DNA of 64,000 bases from Hortaea werneckii (taxonomy: Eukaryota > Ascomycota > Dothideomycetes > Mycosphaerellales > Teratosphaeriaceae). Below the pieces are notes generated by a model. The model was not told the DNA's origin. It searched no databases and saw only the letters and a program-made list of their open reading frames with translations. The DNA is taken from contig JBAOKB010000063.1 in the NCBI GenBank assembly GCA_037044905.1, positions 124,001 through 188,000 of the forward strand, written 5' to 3'. Positions 34,269-44,799 of the stretch are shown here, piece by piece. Position 1 is the first letter of the stretch, and each line of letters starts with the position of its first letter. The position numbers and the translations under genes were made by a program.

Positions 34269-36308
34269 TCAGCGCCTCCTGCCAGCGCCGCCAGCTCCAC
34301 CAGCCCGCTCTTCCAACGCGACCACTTCGCCCACGCCAGCCGCCTCCTGCTCGTCCTCCAACTGCTGGATCTCTTCCCGGCAATCCCACCACTTCTGCTC
34401 CGCCCGCTCGAAAGCCTTCTTGCGAATCTCTTTGATCTCCAGTTCTATATCCCTCTGATACCGCAACCAATCCATCACGGTCTCCTGCCACTCGGTCGAA
34501 GTACGACTGAAGAATTCTCGCAAGGACTCGAAAGGCCGCGGATGCGGCAGTTTGTCTGTGAGACTGGAGGAGTCCTGCTCTGTGCCCTCCGGCTCGGTCG
34601 AGTTTTCAGTAGCCGGCGTCGAAGGCTCCTCGGCAGAGACGGAGGGGCCAACTGATGTTGCTGGTGTGCTCGGCTCGGCCTCTTCTTCGTCCTCGCTACC
34701 TTCTTCGTCCGACATCTCCTCGTCCTCATCCTCATCGCTCTCCTCTTCATCGCTCCCGATCCAATCGGAGATCTCCCGCTTGAAGACCTCTCGACACCCA
34801 TCCATCTTGCCGAGATCGATAGACCACATTTCGTCGAAGGTGAATTCTCTATCGCCCTTCTCGAAGGTGCCACCGTATATGTACAGAGTGTCTTCCTGAA
34901 CGGTAAGCTGGGCGTTAAAGCGAGGATGTGGCATCTCCCACATGACTGGCTTTTCTACCTTCTCCGTCTTGTCATCGTCTTCATCAGCACCAGCGTTAGC
35001 CGCGGCCGAATCAGGTTCGGCGCCCTCGCTGTCAAGGTTGCCTTTGCCCTCGATGAGAGCTAGATTGCGCAGCAACTCCTCTTCGTCCGCCTTGCCTCTT
35101 CCTCTTCTGCTCCGCTCGGCCGCCGCCGCGACCTTCTTGGCGGACGTCCTTGGTTTCCGGAGACTCAACTGGAAGAAACGGTTCCGATCGATGTTGTAGG
35201 CGAAAAGAAAGTTGAAGAATTCACTGTCGATGCCTTCTTCGCTGTCTTCGATGTCATGGACGCCACCAAAGCTTATGCCACGGCCTTTGTGGTATGCCAT
35301 AGTAGCACCTGCTCGAGGCGGGTTAGGAGAGTTGACAGGCTTCTTCCTCCTCTCCCAACGCACGGTGGGCAAAGTGTTCGGCGGAGCATCTGCAGCTGGA
35401 GGCGTGATCCGCAAGAACCAAGTATCTTGATGGATGACCGGTTTCATAGTCACTTTACTTGCACCCTTGCCTCCGCCCTTTGTAGCCTTTGTTGCAGCAC
35501 TGGATACTTTGACTCGCGAATAGCCACCATACAAGACGGCACCGCTCTCGTGAGGCATGAAGGAGAAGGAAGACCTCGGGTCTGGCTTGCCCGCCGCGGG
35601 CGGAAGAGCAGGCTGATGCCATGAAAACCTCTGGGTATCGTAGAGCCAAACATCATTTAGATACCGCGTCTGCTGGCTCGTGTCCTGGAACCCACCGAAC
35701 AGGATGATGTAATTCTTGAAGTAAGTCATACGATGTCCGCTTCGTGCTGGAGGTCCACCTTTGCCTTCCAGCTTCGTCCACTCGCGCGAAGCCGGCTCGA
35801 GGCGCCAGAAGTCATTGTAATGGTAGAAGGTGCCTTGCTTGGGCGATGAGAACTCGCCTCCAAAAAGGTAAATGCCACCAGCGTTGCCGCCCTGACACAT
35901 GGCGTGCCCAGACCGCGGGAGAGGCGTGTTGGGGCTTGTCACTTTTCGCCATGAGTCTGAGTTGATCTTGTAGACGAACAGGTCATTGTTGAACAAGGCC
36001 AGCTGCCCGTTGAAATATTCGCCTCCGAAGAGGAAGATCTCAGAGCCATTGCTAGGACTCGCCACTAAGGTCGCCGATCCTCGTACTTTAGGAGGCTCAG
36101 ACTGGGTCTCGGTCACTTTTAGAAACTGCTCCTGCTCCTTTTGATACTGGGCCAGGATGGCGTCGAGATCGGCATCTTCAGCGTCGCTGTCGACATCGTC
36201 CTTGGACTTCTTGCTCTGCTTCTTCTCCTTCTGGCCCGCTTTCTTCTCCTGCTTCTGGGCTACCCGAGCCTTCTTGTCGGCTTTCTTCTTCTTTGCGTCC
36301 TTGGCCAT
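34269..36308 (-). CDS. Kelch-repeat protein with DUF4110 C-terminus (KLHDC4/Kel3-like)
   Basis: A single exon of 679 aa. A Lys-rich N-terminus (MAKDAKKKKADKKARVAQKQ) and a short acidic helix lead into Kelch blades from about residue 75 to 480: IFLFGGEYFNG, GIYLFGGEFSS, IILFGGFQDT, AVLYGGYSR, ISFGGVHD and LYIYGGTFEKG. An acidic, Ser-rich linker (DEEESDEDEDEEMSDEE) follows, then the conserved DUF4110 helix (RPFESLREFFSRTSTEWQ, with ...KKAFERAEQKWWDCREE). This combination defines the eukaryotic KLHDC4 family, whose yeast member is Kel3. Function is poorly known; the basic tail suggests nucleic acid or ribosome contact, which is inference. It is divergent with the next gene across about 0.34 kb. 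Confidence 0.92.
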   Translation of the reverse strand: MAKDAKKKKADKKARVAQKQEKKAGQKEKKQSKKSKDDVDSDAEDADLDAILAQYQKEQEQFLKVTETQSEPPKVRGSATLVASPSNGSEIFLFGGEYFNGQLALFNNDLFVYKINSDSWRKVTSPNTPLPRSGHAMCQGGNAGGIYLFGGEFSSPKQGTFYHYNDFWRLEPASREWTKLEGKGGPPARSGHRMTYFKNYIILFGGFQDTSQQTRYLNDVWLYDTQRFSWHQPALPPAAGKPDPRSSFSFMPHESGAVLYGGYSRVKVSSAATKATKGGGKGASKVTMKPVIHQDTWFLRITPPAADAPPNTLPTVRWERRKKPVNSPNPPRAGATMAYHKGRGISFGGVHDIEDSEEGIDSEFFNFLFAYNIDRNRFFQLSLRKPRTSAKKVAAAAERSRRGRGKADEEELLRNLALIEGKGNLDSEGAEPDSAAANAGADEDDDKTEKVEKPVMWEMPHPRFNAQLTVQEDTLYIYGGTFEKGDREFTFDEMWSIDLGKMDGCREVFKREISDWIGSDEEESDEDEDEEMSDEEGSEDEEEAEPSTPATSVGPSVSAEEPSTPATENSTEPEGTEQDSSSLTDKLPHPRPFESLREFFSRTSTEWQETVMDWLRYQRDIELEIKEIRKKAFERAEQKWWDCREEIQQLEDEQEAAGVGEVVALEERAGGAGGAGRRR

Positions 36309-36651
36309 CTTTGCCTCTTGTCACTTTACAAAAATTCGACAGTGGCGCATGTGAAGGGCGCACAGAGCAGGCGGGGTTTGCGGCCGCTCCCGCCACCATT
36401 GGATGGCTGCCCCTCAGCGACGAGCTCGTTTCTCCCCCCTGGACAGGACCTTGGAAGGCTGAACTTATTTCAGAGTTGCGCATCGTGTCTTGCTACAGAT
36501 AGAGAGTCTGGCAGATTGGGTAGCACTCCCCTTCGTCTAGCTTCTAATATACTCGTAAAGTTTACCAGTATAGACATTGCAGCTGGTAGACTTTAGGAGT
36601 GTCCTAGCCAGATCTCTTCAAGCCAGGCCCATGCTCCGTCTGGCACGCAGG
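36309..36651. promoter_or_regulatory. Shared divergent promoter region
   Basis: Lies between the divergently transcribed Kelch gene (minus) and the S33 peptidase gene (plus). An ATTGG, the reverse of a CCAAT box, occurs at about 36398-36402. No TATA box is evident. An in-frame upstream ATG of the peptidase at 36631 lies inside it. Confidence 0.4.
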
Positions 36652-38099
36652 ATGTCTACCATAGCTCCCGCTAAGATTATCAATCAGAAGACCTATCAAG
36701 TTGCTGGTACACGTTTACCCATCCATCTTTCATGAGGTCCCTCGGCCGTCACTGACGGTACACGCTAGGTAAGCTCAGCATCACCGAGCATTTCTTCGAC
36801 TGTCCCAAAGACTACAGTAAGCCGGACGACGAGCGAATTCGCGTGTTTGCGCGCTCAGTAAGAAAGCACGAAACCCCAATCGTGCGCGAGAAGACGAAGG
36901 AGAATGAGCAATTGCCATGGATGCTGTATCTCCAAGGCGGTCCGGGCATGGAGTGCCGTGCCCCTCAGCACTACCCCTGGACGCATACGATCTTAGACAA
37001 AGGCTATCAGATGCTTTTCCTTGATCAGCGAGGGACTGGATTAAGTACACCTATCACTGCTTCGACGCTGCAAAGATGCGGCAGTCCCGATGAGCAGGCC
37101 GAGTACCTGAAGCTGCATCGTGCAGATTCCATCGTCAAAGATGCTGAGGCCATCCGACTTGCACTGACCGCAGACTACCCAGATGAAAAGAAGAAGTGGT
37201 CAGTCATGGGTCAAAGCTTCGGCGGGTTTTGTATCATCTCTTACCTCTCCTTCCACCCCGAAGGTGTACGAGAAGCGTTCTTGTTTGGTGGACTGCAGCC
37301 ACTTGTCAAAACCCCTGATGAGGTCTACCGACGGTTGTACCGAAAGGTCATTGAGCGCAACCAGGCCTATTACGAAAAGTACCCGGACGATGTTCAGCGC
37401 GTAAAGACTATAATGTCCCACCTCAAGCAAGCAGGAGACGGCGGTATCAAACTTCCCTCCGGAGGATCCCTTACCCGACGCCGTTTCAGACAGCTGGGTA
37501 TTGCGTTCGGCGGCCACGGTGGACTCGACGCGATCCACGATCTGATACTCAAAGCCACCAACGATCTCGAGCTATTCGGCGACCTCAGCCGCAGCACCCT
37601 GTCGTCCATTGACAGCGGCACGAACTTCGACGATCACCTACTCTACGCCATCCTCCATGAGCCAATCTACTGCGAAGGGAACGCTCCGGCTTGGTCGGCA
37701 CATCGCATCCAGCAAGAAGAGTACGCCGCAGCGTTCGACCTCGAGAAAACCCAAAGCAAGGAGCCAATCTACTTCACCGGCGAAATGGTCTTCCCCTGGA
37801 TGTTCGACGACCACAGCGAGCTTTCCAAAGTCAAAGAGACGGCCAACAAGATCGCTACAGACTCGACATGGGGACCCTTATTCGATGAAAAGCAGCTGGC
37901 GAAGAACGACGTCCCCGTCTATGCCGCCGCTTACGTGGAAGACATGTATGTCGAATTCGACCTGAGTATGGCGACGGCGAAGAAGATCAGGGGGTGTAAG
38001 GTCTTTACGACGAATGTCATGTTCCATGATGCGATCAGGAGTAAGATGGATGAAGTGGTCAAGCAGGCGTTTACGCTGAGGGATGATGTGATTGATTAA
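36652..38099 (+). CDS. Prolyl aminopeptidase (S33 family alpha/beta hydrolase)
   Basis: Two exons (36652-36706, 36769-38099), 62-bp intron; 461 aa. It removes N-terminal proline from peptides. Family landmarks: the HGGPG-type oxyanion loop appears as LQGGPGMECR, then FLDQRGTGLSTP (the DQRGxGxS signature of S33), the nucleophile S168 in GQSFGGFC, the catalytic Asp likely in YVEDMYVEFD, and His in NVMFHDAIR. The length fits the long eukaryotic/actinobacterial type (about 430-460 aa) rather than the 310-aa bacterial form. No signal peptide from this start. The in-frame ATG at 36631 would add MLRLARR, giving a basic, possibly mitochondrial N-terminus, so start choice matters for location. Confidence 0.93.
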
Positions 38100-38349
38100 T
38101 CTAAACAAATGAGATTTGTGTAAACATGATGAATCTACGTGTCGCCTTAACTTCTTGCGTACTTGGATCTGACACTGTTTCCGTTTCGATATCATTGTCA
38201 GTAGACATTTGCAGGTCAAGATAAGCAGAACGTTGGAGAGAAAAAGGTACGGAGATTGGTAGACCCAAAAACTTGTTCATGTGAAGTACACATTCTATAT
38301 CATTACGCTCGAAAAACAGCACCCAACACAGAAAACTGAACGGAGATCG

Positions 38350-40126
38350 CTAATTAATGTCCCAGAAGCTCGGAGTGTTGAGCGACATGAGCAGCAGGAT
38401 ACCCGCCATCAAGCCCGCCATAGGCAGGGTCAGGATCCAGCCGATAAGGATGAAGCCGAGCTGGCGCCAGTTGACAGCGCCCATGTCGAAGTTCATCAGC
38501 GCCACACCGAGCGTGGCGCCCGTCAAACACTGGGTAGTGGAGACGGGCAGACCGAGACGCGAGGCGAGCAGGACCGTGATGGCGGCCCCGAGCTCCATGC
38601 TGTACCCGCGAGTGGGAGAGACGCGCGTGATGCGGTTGCCGAGCGAGCGGATGATGCGCCACCCTAGGAACCAGAAACCACCGCCCAGCAGGATACCAGC
38701 CACGGCGAGGATCCAGACGGGGGTGTCGGATTCGGAGTCCACCTCACCTGATTTCCAGGTGTTGTATGCAGCGACCCAGGGTCCTACCGCGTTGGCGACG
38801 TCGTTGCTACCGTGGGCGATGGACATGATGATGGCGCTGGCGACTTGACAGTAAGTCCAGAGATGCTCCACGCGGTTCTCGTAGACGACGGCCTTCTCGT
38901 GCGTCTTCTTGAGGCGTTCCGAGTCGTAGCTGACACAGTCGCGGGTCACACCCTGCAGGAGGATGTACTTGATCCAGGCCCACATGCGCTTGGGGTTGTA
39001 GAGAGGCAGGTGGTCGGTAGGGGCGAGGAAGCGCTCCTCGGGCTCGATGATGTGGTTCTTGATGACGTCCTCTTCACGGTTTGCTTCTTGATCCCGTTCG
39101 CTGGACGAGCCACCGCTCAATTGTGTTTCGGCGCTGCTTGTGCCCACGGTGGTGGCGTTGGGGTTCTTCTCTTCCGCTTCCGGCACGACAGCCGCGCCGG
39201 ACTGGGCATTCGCGTAGTAGTCAATGACTGGCTCGTCACCCTTGGCCGGGAAATAGATCCAGGGGTCTTCGCGCAGCAGGGTTGGGCCAAGGGGTACGTG
39301 GTAGAACCGAAGCCTTGGGTCGCCCTTGATAAGGCGGCGGTGGAAGTAAGGCATGAAGAAGACGTAGGCGATGAGCAAGACACCGGCAAAGACTCCAAGA
39401 ATAATGCCGACAGCCTTGCCAGCTCCGAATGCAGCCAGGTCTTCCATGCCGGGCAGTTCAACGACGATGAAAAGGGCCAGCACAGCAGCGGTGAAGGCAA
39501 GGTACACCGGGATTAGTCGCATCGCCCATTTGAGCGAGTCCTTCCGGTGAAGAACGGAGTACTTGATCGTCAGGAAGAGAATCGCGGAAAAACCTGCCGC
39601 GATCGCTGGTGCTATGCCCCAAGATGCAGCCACCTGGGAAACACTGCCGTCTTTCCATGCCCAGCTAATATCAGCCTCTGCAACGATGCCAACACCTACG
39701 AGGGCACCGACGATTGTCTGAGTCGTAGAGACGGGGCTGAAAAATCATGTTAGCGACCTGCCTTTCGCCCCAGCCCATTTCCGTGGTTGCTTACAAGCCA
39801 AATCGAGTGGCTGTGAGAAGCCAGAAAGCAGCGCCAAACTCGGCACAGCCCATTGCGAGCACCAGAGTGTTTGGGTAGTCGTTGAATCGGTTCAGGTCGA
39901 TGATACCGTTTTTGATCGTGTCGGTTACACGAGATCCAAGAGCGACCGCACCGATGAATTCTGTACATGCGGCCATGACACCGACCTGAGGGAGTGTGAG
40001 GGTCCTTGCGGCCACTGAAGTGGCGTAGGAGTTGGCGACATCGTTCGCACCGTTACCAAATGCGCTCATGCAGAAGGCGATTGTGATCAAGGCGATGATC
40101 CAGTCGACCTGGTTGAGGACGGCCAT
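38350..40126 (-). CDS. PHO89: Na+/phosphate symporter, Pho89/PiT family
   Basis: Two exons (39795-40126, 38350-39736), 58-bp intron; 572 aa. PiT carriers import phosphate with Na+ across the plasma membrane, especially at alkaline pH or low phosphate. Both halves carry the duplicated PiT signature: GNGANDVANSYATSVAARTL near residue 24 with FPVSTTQTIVGALVG just after the intron, and HGSNDVANAVGPW with GLPVSTTQCLTGATLG in the second half. About ten to twelve hydrophobic segments flank a long hydrophilic loop of about 170 residues (acidic, Ser-rich). The spliced junction reads RFGFPVSTT, as expected. A CACGTG site, the core for the Pho4/NUC-1 regulator, lies about 320 bp upstream at 40447-40452, consistent with phosphate control. 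Confidence 0.93.
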
Positions 40127-41633
40127 GGTGCAGGATTAGGCAGCCGTCGGCTGCAGCGTAGCGAGTGCTAAAGGGGGCGTACTGTGTGCTGAGGACTGAC
40201 GGAATCAAGAAACAAAGAGAGACTGAACATTTTATCTGGCTCCTACCTTGTACCCACCTTACGACGGCCCATTGAGCAGGCCACTCAACCACAGCGACTG
40301 GTTTCGTCTGCCAAGTTCACTGGTGCAAAAAGCCAGAACCCGACGGCTTCTGTGAGAACAGGCATTGCTAGAGAGGCTTTAAGCAGTCGTGTGGTCGAAC
40401 GCAAAAACGTGGCTCTCCAGCGACCAAGGAGACGACAGAATGCGAGCACGTGTAGCAAAATCTGCAGGGCTAGGAACCAAAGAGCTTAATGTCCCAAGAG
40501 TGCCTAAGAGACGGTACAGGCTGGGCTTGCAGTCTTGGAACGAGCAAAGCACGCGAGCAGCGCCTGTGATCGCAGCAAAGATCGCCAGACTGAGCCAGGT
40601 CAGGTCCTCGGAGGCGTATAAGCTCGGCCTTGGCTGCTCCATGGAAATGCTCCAGATTTGTGTGGCCAGGTGAAAATGCTTTTTCAACGCCTGCTCATTT
40701 GGCGGATTTCTGACGCGGCGCCCAGAAAGCTGAGAGTAATTCGGTCTTGGTATCGCATCTCGCCAGGAACGATCGCGGCAAAGCCAGACGGCGTCACATC
40801 AACGTGGCTGCAAGAAGCAATATGATTGGTGAGATTTTAGCTGTCATCAGAATGGCTGTATATTTTGATGTAGAGCGCAGAAGGTGAGCATGAAGTTGAG
40901 AGGATTGAGGGTGTCGATGGTGCCTACTGCCTCCGGAAGTGTCTCAAGAGCCAAGGCTCGCACTGCACTCCAGTGTCGAATGTCGCACAGGCTCCGGGTA
41001 CTTCCGCTAGACTGAACTTCGATCGCATCCAGTCCGGGAAAGCGACCTATCCCTTGGCATACTGTCCTAATTCTGGCCTTGGTTGCACACTGGACCTTTC
41101 TCATTAATAATGACGATGGCGAATCTAATTGGACTTCAGGTTGTTGCAGAACTTAGCGATGGGCTTGGACGATTTGGTAGATCGCGCCCGAAGGCCTAGG
41201 GTGAGGCAACAATCACCGCTGCAAGTTTTCAACGTTGCAGACCCGCAGGCAGGCTCCTTGGACATGAAGAGGCTACATCGTCCTCAGCTGACACTGACCA
41301 TATTATATTGTTGCGACGACGCTTTTGCATAAGGCATGGTAATCACATCAATGTACAGAAATCCTTGCGAGCGGCGCCGACTCGTGCAAAAGGTGAGATG
41401 GACGAAACGTCCACCAGTGACATTGCAGCCTCAGGCTAGCGAGACTTCCTGGCGGAGGACAATACCCCTCATTGATTGGCCGAAGAATTTCGAGCGCAAC
41501 ATTCGCGCACTCAGAGCCATCACCTCTCACCACAATCCCATACGCCCCATCCAACACGTGCAGCAGCCAATCCACATTAGCCTTCTTACCTCCTGGACCC
41601 TCTCTTCCTGACCAACTTGACTGTCATCCTATC
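40127..41633. other. Intergenic, divergent promoters of PHO89 and eIF3k
   Basis: About 1.5 kb with no supported gene. Two CACGTG cores occur, at 40447-40452 and 41555-41560, the latter about 75 bp before the eIF3k start. Confidence 0.5.
40447..40452. promoter_or_regulatory. CACGTG (Pho4/NUC-1-type E-box) upstream of PHO89
   Basis: The palindromic bHLH core CACGTG in GCACGTGT lies about 320 bp before the phosphate symporter start. Pho4 in yeast and NUC-1 in Neurospora bind this core in phosphate-starvation genes. Use at this gene is an inference. Confidence 0.4.
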
Positions 41634-42620
41634 ATGGGCTTCGCTTTTGATCAGGCGCCGGAACGGCCAGAGAACATCGACGCCATCCTGAATGGCCTCG
41701 ACCGCTACAACCCAGAGACCACTGGCGTCTTCCAGGACTACGTCGCTCAGCAGTGCCAAGACCAGAGCTATGATTGCTACGCCAATCTCGCATTACTGAA
41801 ACTGTAAGTCTCGAAACAACCATAAGGAGGAGGAGCCCCCAAAGCAAAGAAAGGAGGGGAGAAGGTCACTACATGATGAACAATCTTATCCACGTTTCCT
41901 ATTACCTGATCCGGACCGTCTGAACCCGGTCCGGTATGCTGTTCGAATTATTAGCTCTATCTGATATACCACCCCAATGGCCCTACGTTGCTACAAGCGT
42001 CTCAAACCACCATGTCGAGAGGCGCAGCCAGCTAACGTATGCCCCATTGCAGTTACCAATTCAACCCTCACCTCACACAACTCGAGACGACAACCAACGT
42101 CCTCGCCAAAGCCCTCACCGTCTTCCCATCCCCTGACTTCTCCCTCTGCCTCTCCCTCCTCCCACCTTACGTCCTCGCACAGTCCCGGAATTCAGAGAAG
42201 ACCGGCGCCGCACCCTCAGGCACTCTCGCAGAAGCCGTCCAGCACCTGAGCCTGCTGCACAACCAGCTCAACAACGCACAATACGACGCCTTCTGGGACA
42301 CGCTGAACGGGGACGACCTGTACGCGGACCTCGTGGCAGACGTGCAAGGGTTCGAAGAGCTGCTGCGCGTGCGCATCGCCGTCGTCGTCTCGCAGTGCAT
42401 GCAGGAAGTGCAGCGCGGCATCCTCGAAGGCTGGCTGAACCTCAAGGGCGCCAAGTTCGACAACTTCGTCAAGGAGGTGTGCGGCTGGAAGATCGAGGGC
42501 GAGAAGGTCGTCATCCCCCTTAACAAGGAGAACGAGGCCCGGAGCTCGGTCGTGCGGGAGAACGTCAAGTTCGAGCAGTTCGGCCGCATGGTGAAGAGGG
42601 CGTACGAGCAGCCGGCGTAA
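41634..42620 (+). CDS. Translation initiation factor 3 subunit K (eIF3k)
   Basis: Two exons (41634-41803, 42053-42620) with a 249-bp intron; 245 aa. eIF3k is a non-core PCI-like subunit of eIF3, which holds mRNA and initiator tRNA on the 40S ribosome. Landmarks: the N-terminal RPENIDAILNGLDRYNPE (start of the HEAT-like HAM domain), YDCYANLALLKLYQFNP across the intron, and the winged-helix half with RVRIAVVVSQCMQEVQRGIL and CGWKIEGEKVVIPLNKENEA. The length matches the family (about 220-250 aa). The larger intron contains pyrimidine-rich sequence and a proper GCTAAC branch site near 42040. Confidence 0.94.
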
Positions 42621-43202
42621 GGACTTGGTAGAACGTATATGATGTTATGGATCAGAAAGTCGTACGAAAGAGAAAAAGGGGAGCTTGCTTGCTTTACTAC
42701 CTAGCGAGGCGTTAGACGGGGGGTGCCATGGGACGCGCCACAGCGGCGCCAATTCTATCAACACCATAAAATAGGTGTGCCAGCTATATCTTTCACGCGT
42801 CTCGCAGATGTCTGCGCCCCAATTTTCCAGGCGTCACGCGCAGAACTGGGGCTTTTTCCGCCGCTGACGACGCTTACCCGAAATCGTGTGAAGAGGAGGA
42901 TGCCGAGCCAGAATGACAGGCGGCGAAATTTCTGTAAAGATGAAGAGAACCGCGTAGCTCAAAGTATCATTGAACGCGCTATGAAAATGCTATCAAAATT
43001 GATCATCGTATCATTGTATCCCCAACTCTTTCATCTCCTTTACGCCTCTTCAGCTGGTCTCAAAGAAACTCATGCAATTTGGTATCTCTCACCAGGGGCT
43101 GATAAATATACCAGATACACATCCAACGCGGTTATAATGCAGCATCAAGCTGCCAAAGGTCAACAGTCCCTATACCGCGATAAGAACGGACCATCGCTAA
43201 AA
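42621..43202. other. Intergenic between convergent genes
   Basis: 3' regions of eIF3k and ASF1. A long plus-strand frame starting at 42723 continues over the ASF1 gene but is its antisense shadow. No other feature. Confidence 0.5.
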
Positions 43203-44269
43203 TCAGTGCACCATAACGTCCGCCTGCTGCTGCTGTTGATGGTGTTGCTGCGGTTGCTGCTGCTGCATGCCAGCCTTCAGATCCGCAGGATGGTCCTCAC
43301 CCATATCCATATCGTGATCGCCCTGCTGTCCGCTCGCCTCGCCCTCGGCGCCCTCCTCGGCCTCATCCTCCTCCAGATCCTCTTCATCGTCGTCCGAGGA
43401 CTCGTTCTCGATATCCTCGGACCCGGCATCCGAGCTCTCCTCGTCATCTTCCTCCTTCCCGTCCCCGTTCTCCACGCCCTCCATCTCGGCATCCTCGCCC
43501 TGCGGCGCCTTAGCCTTCGCAGCCTCCCCACTTCCCCCCTCTACCAGCTCCGGCGCCTCGCCCTCCTCGTCCTCCCCGTCATCCTCAGCTCCGTACCTCG
43601 CCTCGTCATCCTCCGCCTGATCCACATCCGGCTGCTCAGGCGGGAACTCCGCCGGCGCACTCTCCTCACTATCCCACTTAATCGCGAAGCGCGTAACCCT
43701 CGGCTTCTCGGCCAAAATGCTGCGGCGGATCTTCTCCAGCACGGGTTTCGCCGGCGGCTCGTTCGCCAGCGTCTCGTCTTCGTACTCGTTGTTCACGTAG
43801 TAGCCCACGCGCACGAACTCGCGGTCGTCGTACGAGCATGTCAGCAGGATGACGGTCACGCCGAGGATTTCGGTCGCGGGGATGCGCGTCGTGTTGGGCG
43901 GGTCGGCTTCGAAGATGAATTTGTTCACGCCGACGGGGATGGGGCCGACGAGGAGGGAGTCGAGTTCTTGGTCATGTTCGGATCTACGCGAGGGATTGGG
44001 TTAGCGATGATGTATATTGGATTGCGTCTTCGACGTGCAAAGGAGGATACTGCTGCCTAGAGTACGCGCGTGGGGCGTCCCAGGCGGTCCCTCTCTCATT
44101 CCAGGTGCGGTGGGACTTACGAGGTAGCAGAGCCGACGTAAGTCAGTTTCCATTCGAGGTCCTTCTGCAGCGGCTCTAGACACTCAAAGGTGATTTCGAA
44201 CTCGTAGGGGGCGTTGAATGGCGCTGGGTTGTTGCGCACTGTCACGTTGAGCAGGGAGACTGTGGCCAT
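43203..44269 (-). CDS. ASF1: Histone chaperone ASF1
   Basis: Two exons (44121-44269, 43203-43983), 137-bp intron; 309 aa. Asf1 binds the H3-H4 dimer and hands it to CAF-1 and HIR for nucleosome assembly, and is needed for H3K56 acetylation. The Ig-like core, about the first 155 residues, begins MATVSLLNVTVRNNPAPF and shows FECLEPLQKDLEWKLTYVGSA, LLVGPIPVGVNKFIFEADPP, GVTVILLTCSYDDREFVRVG and the RSILAEKPRVTRFAIKW end. A long acidic tail follows (DVDQAEDDEARYG..., EEDDEESSDAGSE), usual for fungal Asf1, then an unusual Gln/His-rich end (about 25 residues, mostly Q and H). Core assignment is secure. Confidence 0.96.
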
Positions 44270-44799
44270 GGTGCGTGCTGCTGCGGTTTCCCCCCGAAGA
44301 ATTGTGGTTCAGTTGGTTGATGTCAATGTATTGGTTCAAATAATGACCCAGAGCGTTGTCGCGTCAAGTGTGTGGATGTGGTATGATTCGTAAGTGGTGC
44401 AGAGGTAGAGGTGTGGAGGTGGTGGTTGTGATTGTTGTTGTGGAGACGTGTAAGGGAAAGAAAGCGCCTAGGGCCCGTGTGTGCAAGAAAGCGCGTCCTC
44501 GCGCGTAAAGTGAGCTCTTAGCGCGATTGCCGAATGCTTGCGTGGGGCCTCAGGCTCCTGTTCGTGCTCCCGGCCGACCCCCGGCCGACGTTGTCGATGT
44601 CACATGCGAGACAGGCAACTACCCTTACACCTTACGTCTAAGCAGCACCAAAGTCTCAACCAACACATACTCGACTTCTTCCTCCATGACCCATTCGATC
44701 TCGCCAGACCTACACATTCCATGCTGCTCGATTGATTGACTCAAGTAGATTGGTATTCAGCGTATCTCATATGCTGACAATCCATCCTAACTCGACACC
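44270..44799. other. Intergenic, divergent promoters of ASF1 and the Sro7 homologue
   Basis: About 0.5 kb containing both promoters. Contains GT/GA-rich and then CA-rich tracts. No gene seen. Confidence 0.5.

Noticed and set aside
42723..44060. 445-codon plus-strand frame
   Set aside because: Antisense shadow of ASF1; it exists because the acidic, repetitive tail has few stops on the opposite strand. Leu/Arg-rich content without a domain.
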